Source: Bacillota bacterium
GTDB lineage: Bacteria; Bacillota; Clostridia; Tissierellales; Sedimentibacteraceae
Direction: 5' to 3'
Assembly (NCBI GenBank): GCA_023453025.1
Contig: JAEXUD010000065.1
Span: 1-36,890 of the forward strand
DNA length: 36,890 nucleotides
Part shown: positions 33,401 to 36,890 of the stretch, piece after piece
Layout of the letters: the number at the start of each line of letters is the position of its first letter
Position numbering within the stretch: the first letter of the stretch is position 1
The notes under the pieces: generated by a model
The model's database searches: none
What the model saw: only the letters and a program-made list of their open reading frames with translations
Told to the model about the DNA's origin: nothing
Translations under genes and position numbers: made by a program

Positions 33401-33849
33401 CAAACTATATTGCTACAATTGCAAATGGCGGTTATAGACACAATGTCAGTGTAGTTAAAGAAATAAAAACCTATGACGGCAAAGATACAGATTATGAACC
33501 TGTAAGAGAGTCTGAAAGAGTAGGGCTTTCTGATTACAGTTATTTAGATGTAGTTAAGGAAGGAATGAAGCTTGTATCCTTGGATGATAGTGCCAAGCCA
33601 TATTCAAAATTCCCGGTAGGTGTTGGAAGCAAGACAGGAACCGCTCAGAATCAAGGAACAAATCCTGATACAGGAAAGCCATATGATGACTTTGCATGGT
33701 ATGTTGCATTTGCACCATACGATGATCCTCAAATTGCAGTGGCATGTGTTTTGTTTGAAGGAGGCTCAGGCCGTTATCCAACACCCATAGTCAGAGAGGT
33801 TATAGGAGAATATTTGAAGCTGTACAACAACACAGCGCCACTACAATAA
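30406..33849 (+). CDS. mrdA: very large class B penicillin-binding protein 2 (MrdA-like)
   Basis: 1147-residue PBP2-type transpeptidase that crosslinks lateral wall. An N-terminal TM helix (about 13-30) is followed by SPRGKIFDRNGVLLADN. The catalytic motifs are STFK (768-771), SCN (826-828) and KTG (1076-1078). The dimerisation/pedestal part (RYYPQNETAAHAIGYLG) comes only near residue 570. Between about residues 120 and 520 there is a large Asn/Glu/Ile-rich insertion not found in typical 600-700-residue PBP2. A second charged insertion of about 80 residues (about 885-970) separates SCN from KTG. The start is TTG 30406, 6 bases after AGAGGTG; GTG 30397 lies within that site. No frameshift was seen. 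Enlarged PBP2 forms occur in clostridia, but the role of the insertions is unknown. Confidence 0.93.
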   Translation: MSLQNFFKNRYNILYIIIVLLLCVLGFRMAVLTIVEGEEYRQIADIKKIKDIPVKSPRGKIFDRNGVLLADNVSSFTVQMYTDEIDTKNFNEISYILADILDNNGEKPIDEFPIELYTFEYIDESLIYNKTESQENPLTSSDTSETVSYVTAEEKVIQSVKDNIAEWLNYKTIIYNEVFDSKKRALNIISRDIELPIKLENEQYVFSDLNANEGKNTIEDNEEMVETPEDAEQINQQQTQGNADMIDTEEDPIKKWLKENEFNENSTPEQVIAQFLINNNKYLSSLFSNSKIRKLSYDFLVYKNLNSNIKLVDYSFVQDEYFKNIKQSLNVRHEEITQTTTAKEDFVLLTMKYSLDSLLQTIYKSETGKVMPGAILIEKLKEIYPDLPVEFVDKGEIGSYEYTDEEIKAKYLNQNNMEQNIDSYNFIKQLSFKNIEILQNLITDENIKYYSQIELLKHENPSISISEWEYTPIRDKRLWIEKNIKTENEKDNMNYSAKEVFDMLRETLEISPDINDYEMRNMMVIRERYSKTSYLSYHPVDICYSISEKSVAMISERSHELNGINVEIEPLRYYPQNETAAHAIGYLGKIAQDYEVQDYIVEKGYSPDDIIGKTGLEEKFEDYLRGEKGKKTVEVNNVGKTIRSVSSQAPIPGNDLYLTIDSRIQKTAEDALKKGLEQIQIGGTFESEWGDFKYVDKYENAKSGALVALDVKTGEVLAMANYPSYDLNMFATGISQEDWNSLLSDSKNPLAPRPLYNIAMLSAIQPGSTFKMITSLAALEKGVNPNTTVYCAGTMEVGDRHFSCWIYNMFGGAHGSQTMYEAIMNSCNFYFYTTMLGENLATHQPHTVKVDAEDVIDMAEKFGLNSKTGIEIDIPQETSGGVPSIDGKKLNIRVYLRMFLEANIERYLEDGYRIDAGMKNEIVEEIVSWVDRDEPLTRGEVYDGLKALRLNPDKINDYNVPLVDIIKYSYLNQAVWNVGDNLNISIGQGNNAYTTMQMANYIATIANGGYRHNVSVVKEIKTYDGKDTDYEPVRESERVGLSDYSYLDVVKEGMKLVSLDDSAKPYSKFPVGVGSKTGTAQNQGTNPDTGKPYDDFAWYVAFAPYDDPQIAVACVLFEGGSGRYPTPIVREVIGEYLKLYNNTAPLQ

Positions 33850-33903
33850 ATAGCTGCTTATTGTTTTACATCTAATATTAATTTTCTAATTGAAGGAGAT
33901 ATT

Positions 33904-34608
33904 ATGGGAAAGGTAGTATTGATAGCATCACATAAAAGTGATATAGGAAAAACAGGAATTTGCTTAAAAACAGGAATTAATCTTGCTCAATCAGGAAAGA
34001 AAGTACTTCTTGCAGACTTTTCATCCGGAAAAAAGAAAATGTCAGAATATTTGAATGTAAATGAAGACATAATTTACGATATTAAGGACGTATTGGAAAA
34101 TACATGCTCTTTAAATCAGGCAGTAATTGAAGTCAATGACAAACTATCGTTGCTTCCATGCCCTAGAATTTCCGATAAATTAAGTGATATTAAAATTAAT
34201 GCATTTGCAGGATTGCTTAATGAAGCAAAAAATGAATATGATATAATTATTGCAGATGCTGACAAAGTATTTAGCAGCTATATTGATTTTAATATAGTGG
34301 ACTGTGTGGTTACAGTAAATAACAATGATTTTTCATGCATTAAAGAAATAAATTTTGATAAAAATGTTGTACAAAAATATAATGTGGAAAACATCTTTGC
34401 AGTTTTAAACAAATATAATAGGAAAAATGCAAAAAATGGAATAATGATGAATTCAAAAGATATTAAGAAAATGACTGAAATTAACATGATTGCTGTTATT
34501 GAAGAAAACATTAAGTACACAAATATTGATTATGATTTTCTGTTCAGCAAGGAAGAAAACTCTTTTAATAAAGCAACAGCTGCAATTGCAAATCAAATAA
34601 TAAATTAA
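33904..34608 (+). CDS. divergent MinD-like P-loop ATPase
   Basis: 234 residues of the MinD/ParA superfamily. The deviant Walker A reads HKSDIGKT (10-17): the signature lysine (Lys11) and GKT remain, but the usual KGGVGKT glycines are replaced. The switch region (IIADADKVFSSY, about 117-128) lacks the DxPAG of true MinD, and no clear C-terminal amphipathic membrane helix is seen. Position after PBP2 and before spoIVFA/FB is that of minD in Bacillus and clostridia, yet minC and minE are absent. It may be a decayed or repurposed MinD; septum placement is not safely implied. Confidence 0.75.
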   Translation: MGKVVLIASHKSDIGKTGICLKTGINLAQSGKKVLLADFSSGKKKMSEYLNVNEDIIYDIKDVLENTCSLNQAVIEVNDKLSLLPCPRISDKLSDIKINAFAGLLNEAKNEYDIIIADADKVFSSYIDFNIVDCVVTVNNNDFSCIKEINFDKNVVQKYNVENIFAVLNKYNRKNAKNGIMMNSKDIKKMTEINMIAVIEENIKYTNIDYDFLFSKEENSFNKATAAIANQIIN

Positions 34609-34620
34609 AAATTATTACTC

Positions 34621-34650
34621 AAAACTTTTGCCAAAGCAAAAGTTTTTTTT
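34621..34650 (+). terminator. terminator after the MinD-like gene
   Basis: AAAACTTTTGC (34621-34631) pairs perfectly with GCAAAAGTTTT (34636-34646), loop CAAA, then four more Ts. It separates the mre/min genes from the spoIVF pair, which may therefore have their own promoter. Confidence 0.88.
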
Positions 34651-34730
34651 ATTTAAAATTATAACTTGTCTGTGATATTTTGTAATAAACTACTAATATT
34701 TTAATAAAATGTATGGAAGGGGTGGGTGAA

Positions 34731-35363
34731 ATGAATAAATTAACAAGAAAAAAAATCAGTATTAAAAGAAAAGAGCAATTTAATAAAAAATTAGCATTTC
34801 AGGTTGTATTCAGTATTGTCTTAGTGACAGCAGTAATAATTACCAAGCAATTGGATTCAAATTTATCTAAGCAATTTTTAAATGCTGCAGATGAAACAAT
34901 GAATGAAAATATAGAACCAAAAGAAGTTGGAAGCTCAATTCTTGATTTTATGACCGGGATAAAAAACAAGATACCTTTCTTGTCAAAAGATTCATCTGAA
35001 TTTGCAGCTCCCGTTAACGGAAGAATTCATATGAAATATGGATTAAATAAAGATGGTGAATCATCATATTATAACCATGGCCTAGATATTATGTCAAATA
35101 CACAATCGGTAAGATCAATTTCTAACGGTAAGGTTACTCAAATAGGAAATAATGAAAAGCTTTCAAATTACGTGGTAATAGAGGAAAATGAAAAGTCAGT
35201 AATATATGGAAAAATTGCTGAAGCATTCGTAGATGAAGGAGACCAGGTTTCTAAAGGAGACATAATCGGAGCACTCAATGAAGATAATATGCTGCTGCAT
35301 ATAGAAGTATGGGAAAATGGCGAATCAATTAACCCAACTAAACTGTTTGACATGAATGAATAA
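34731..35363 (+). CDS. spoIVFA: SpoIVFA-like membrane protein with degenerate M23 (LytM) domain
   Basis: 210 residues: a basic cytoplasmic start, one TM helix (about 21-38) and a C-terminal M23-like domain (about 90-210). Of the four zinc-site positions of LytM, only Asp119 and His190 are kept; Asn115 and Leu188 replace two histidines, so it is probably inactive. This fits SpoIVFA, which holds and regulates the intramembrane protease SpoIVFB during sporulation. Its gene is 6 bases before the SpoIVFB-like gene, and both follow the min locus, exactly as in Bacillus. The start ATG 34731 is preferred over 34713, as AAGGGGTG lies between them. Sequence similarity to SpoIVFA is weak; the call rests on context. 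Confidence 0.75.
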   Translation: MNKLTRKKISIKRKEQFNKKLAFQVVFSIVLVTAVIITKQLDSNLSKQFLNAADETMNENIEPKEVGSSILDFMTGIKNKIPFLSKDSSEFAAPVNGRIHMKYGLNKDGESSYYNHGLDIMSNTQSVRSISNGKVTQIGNNEKLSNYVVIEENEKSVIYGKIAEAFVDEGDQVSKGDIIGALNEDNMLLHIEVWENGESINPTKLFDMNE

Positions 35364-35369
35364 ATGTAA

Positions 35370-35888
35370 ATGCTCATTATTATAGCATTGTCAGTTCATG
35401 AGGCTGCGCATTTAATTTCTGCTGTTATTTTAAAAATTCAATTAAATAAATTTAAAATAACATTGTTTGGATATAATTTAAATACTGATTTAGAGAATAT
35501 TGCTTTAATTAAAAAACTATTTTTATTTTTATCAGGACCTGCTTGCAACCTAATATTATATTTTATATTTAGAAACACTGATTATAGTAGATTTGCAGAT
35601 ATTAATCTATTCCTGGCAAAAGTTAATATGATTCCAATTGTACCTTTAGATGGAGGAAATATTTGCAAATCAGTGTTGGAAATATTTCTGGACTTAAAGG
35701 CAGTATGCAGATATATGATAATGACTAATACGTTTTTCATAATAAGTTTTTTGGTAGTTATACATATGCATGAAAATTACCTTTATTTTTTATTGATTGT
35801 AATGTCACTTAAAGGAATTTTAGAAGAAAACAGGTATTTGATTGAAAAGAGCATTAGAAGAAATTTTATAAATATATTTAAAAAATAA
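35370..35888 (+). CDS. spoIVFB: short M50-family intramembrane protease, SpoIVFB-like
   Basis: 172 residues. Zinc-metalloprotease motifs of site-2 proteases are intact: HEAAH (10-14) and NMIPIVPLDGG (86-96), both in predicted helices. SpoIVFB cleaves pro-sigma-K in the mother cell. This protein is much shorter than B. subtilis SpoIVFB (288): HExxH lies only 9 residues from the start, so the usual first helix is missing, and the C-terminal CBS domain is replaced by a short basic tail. An in-frame stop immediately upstream (35367-35369) rules out a longer N-terminus without a frameshift. There is no clear ribosome binding site, suggesting coupling to spoIVFA. Confidence 0.82.
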   Translation: MLIIIALSVHEAAHLISAVILKIQLNKFKITLFGYNLNTDLENIALIKKLFLFLSGPACNLILYFIFRNTDYSRFADINLFLAKVNMIPIVPLDGGNICKSVLEIFLDLKAVCRYMIMTNTFFIISFLVVIHMHENYLYFLLIVMSLKGILEENRYLIEKSIRRNFINIFKK

Positions 35889-36283
35889 TGTTAAATTTTA
35901 AATTAATAAAAAAATATTTGAAAAAGATAAATTATAGGTTATAATAGTATTACATTTGTAAATGAGAATTTATAAATGCCTCTTAAATTTTTTGCCTCAA
36001 GCCGTGGGAAACCACGGCTTGCCCTATTTAAAGCCCTAACCCCATTTTTCCATATTATCTCTCGTATCATAGTGATAGAGTAGCCACCAGCATGCAGAAT
36101 ATAAATATGAGAATATAAATGTATTGCATTATAAAAATATAGATTTTGTACAACATTATAATTCCCCCTTAATATTATATGTGAAAATAACAATAAATTG
36201 ATAATTATTAATAAGTTAAGAACAGAAATGTACAAAACAGCATAAACTGAAATAGAAAAGCAGTAATGAAATGGAGGGTTATA
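35889..36283. other. 395-base intergenic region with a stable GAAA-loop hairpin
   Basis: No ORF of merit. AAGCCGTGG-GAAA-CCACGGCTT (35999-36020) is a perfect 9-bp stem capped by a GNRA tetraloop without a following T-run, so it is not an ordinary terminator. A second weak hairpin with TATCA-TAG-TGATA (about 36066-36078) follows, then short AT-rich repeats (GAATATAAAT twice, near 36100-36120). It may be an uncharacterised RNA leader or a decayed element. Confidence 0.4.
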
Positions 36284-36781
36284 ATGCCTACAGTATATTT
36301 AAGTCCATCAACTCAAGAATACAACATGTATGTGACAGGAGAAGGAAGCGAAGAGTATTTTATGAATTTAGTTACAGATGCAATGATTCCGTACCTTGAG
36401 CAATTTGGCATTGATTATTTTAGAAATACTCCCGAAATGACAGCTGGTTCTTCACTGAGAGATTCAAATGCAAGAAATGTAGATTTTCATATAGCAATTC
36501 ATTCAAATGCTTCTGGAGAAGGCCAGGCAGGAAGAAACAGGGGAGTTATAATATTTCATTATCCCGGAAGCGAACAAGGGGAAAGAATGGCAGAATTAAT
36601 GGTGCAAAATTTCAGAGAAATATATCCTCTTCCAAATCAGGTCAGCGATGTTACAACAACAACCCTTGGAGAAGTTGCAAGAACATCGGCGCCATCAGTC
36701 CTGATTGAAGTTGCTTTTCATGATAATGTAGAAGATGCTAATTGGATACAAAACAATATAGATCGGGCAGTCGGGAAATAG
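36284..36781 (+). CDS. N-acetylmuramoyl-L-alanine amidase-like (Amidase_3) protein, short
   Basis: 165 residues resembling clostridial Amidase_3-type cell-wall hydrolases: VYLSPSTQEYN at the start, DFHIAIHSNAS in the middle (zinc ligand region, His78) and VLIEVAFHDNVEDANWI near the end, containing the catalytic-type Glu. The usual DPGHGG of Amidase_3 is replaced by SPSTQEYN, as in a known clostridial subgroup. The protein ends soon after WIQNNID, where relatives seem to continue with another helix, so the C-terminus may be truncated. ATG 36284 follows GGAGG; an earlier ATG at 36266 would contain it. No signal peptide is visible. Confidence 0.78.
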   Translation: MPTVYLSPSTQEYNMYVTGEGSEEYFMNLVTDAMIPYLEQFGIDYFRNTPEMTAGSSLRDSNARNVDFHIAIHSNASGEGQAGRNRGVIIFHYPGSEQGERMAELMVQNFREIYPLPNQVSDVTTTTLGEVARTSAPSVLIEVAFHDNVEDANWIQNNIDRAVGK

Positions 36782-36809
36782 GTAATTTTAGCCCCATGAA
36801 CTAAAAAAG

Positions 36810-36870
36810 AAAGAACCTCCAAGATTAGAGGCTTTAAAAAAGTCATTTCATCTTGAAGAGTTCTTTTTTT
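36810..36870 (+). terminator. terminator after the amidase-like gene
   Basis: AAAGAAC (36810-36816) pairs with GTTCTTT (36860-36866) and CAAGAT (36820-36825) with ATCTTG (36850-36855), giving a long interrupted stem followed by a T-run to 36870. Confidence 0.65.
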
Positions 36871-36890
36871 GTGTTTGGAATATTGTTTTT

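Overview
The window is AT-rich DNA from a Gram-positive, spore-forming anaerobe of the Clostridia. The evidence is clostridial gene order, SpoIVFA/SpoIVFB homologues, a Min/Mre cluster, NrdR, strong AGGAGG-type ribosome binding sites and a complete selenocysteine machinery. A peptide- or amino-acid-fermenting lineage near Sedimentibacter/Tissierellia would fit, but that placement is inference. Nearly all genes are ordinary chromosomal core genes; no phage, CRISPR array or complete insertion sequence was seen.

Layout. (1) 0.1-2.6 kb, minus strand: a LuxE-LuxC fatty-acid activation/reduction pair without luciferase genes. (2) 2.8-4.9 kb: a D,D-carboxypeptidase (dacF) divergent from comEA. (3) 4.9-9.3 kb: selD-selA-selB. 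SelD is itself a selenoprotein: its true start is at 4944 and codon 17 is an in-frame TGA. (4) 9.33-9.51 kb: a 178-bp palindromic MITE-like element with 15-bp perfect terminal inverted repeats and an 8-bp target duplication that contains the selB stop codon; half of a related copy lies at 25.22 kb. (5) 9.6-14.9 kb: an orphan OmpR-type response regulator, then carAB preceded by a terminator that overlaps a 32-codon leader ORF and has a competing antiterminator pairing. (6) 14.95-15.74 kb: the selenocysteine tRNA (selC) with its own promoter, followed immediately by a Usp-domain gene and a DUF1232 gene. (7) 15.8-17.3 kb: a membrane protein with a kinase-like cytoplasmic domain and a beta-rich exterior domain. 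(8) 17.5-21.3 kb: a MacAB-like ABC exporter with an enlarged adaptor. (9) 21.4-25.1 kb: MscS channel, hotdog thioesterase, nrdR, a DUF4241 protein, and a CorA-type transporter on the minus strand. (10) 25.4-35.9 kb: one long operon, NusG-II protein, Gx transporter, DUF4321, maf, radC, mreB, mreC, mreD, a very large PBP2, a divergent MinD-like ATPase, SpoIVFA-like and SpoIVFB-like. It matches the maf-radC-mreBCD-min-spoIVF order of Bacillus with minC missing. (11) 36.3-36.8 kb: a small Amidase_3-type hydrolase.

How the genes work together. SelD makes selenophosphate, SelA converts Ser-tRNA(Sec) to Sec-tRNA(Sec) on the selC product, and SelB delivers it at UGA. SelD needs this same pathway for its own synthesis, giving a closed loop. 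The mre/PBP2/spoIVF operon couples rod-shape wall synthesis with sporulation proteolysis. The most unusual signals are the carAB leader ORF/attenuator, the Sec-containing SelD with a two-codon ORF in front of it, the MITE at the selB stop, the pseudokinase-like membrane protein, the oversized PBP2, the charged repeat insertion in MreB and the minimal SpoIVFB.
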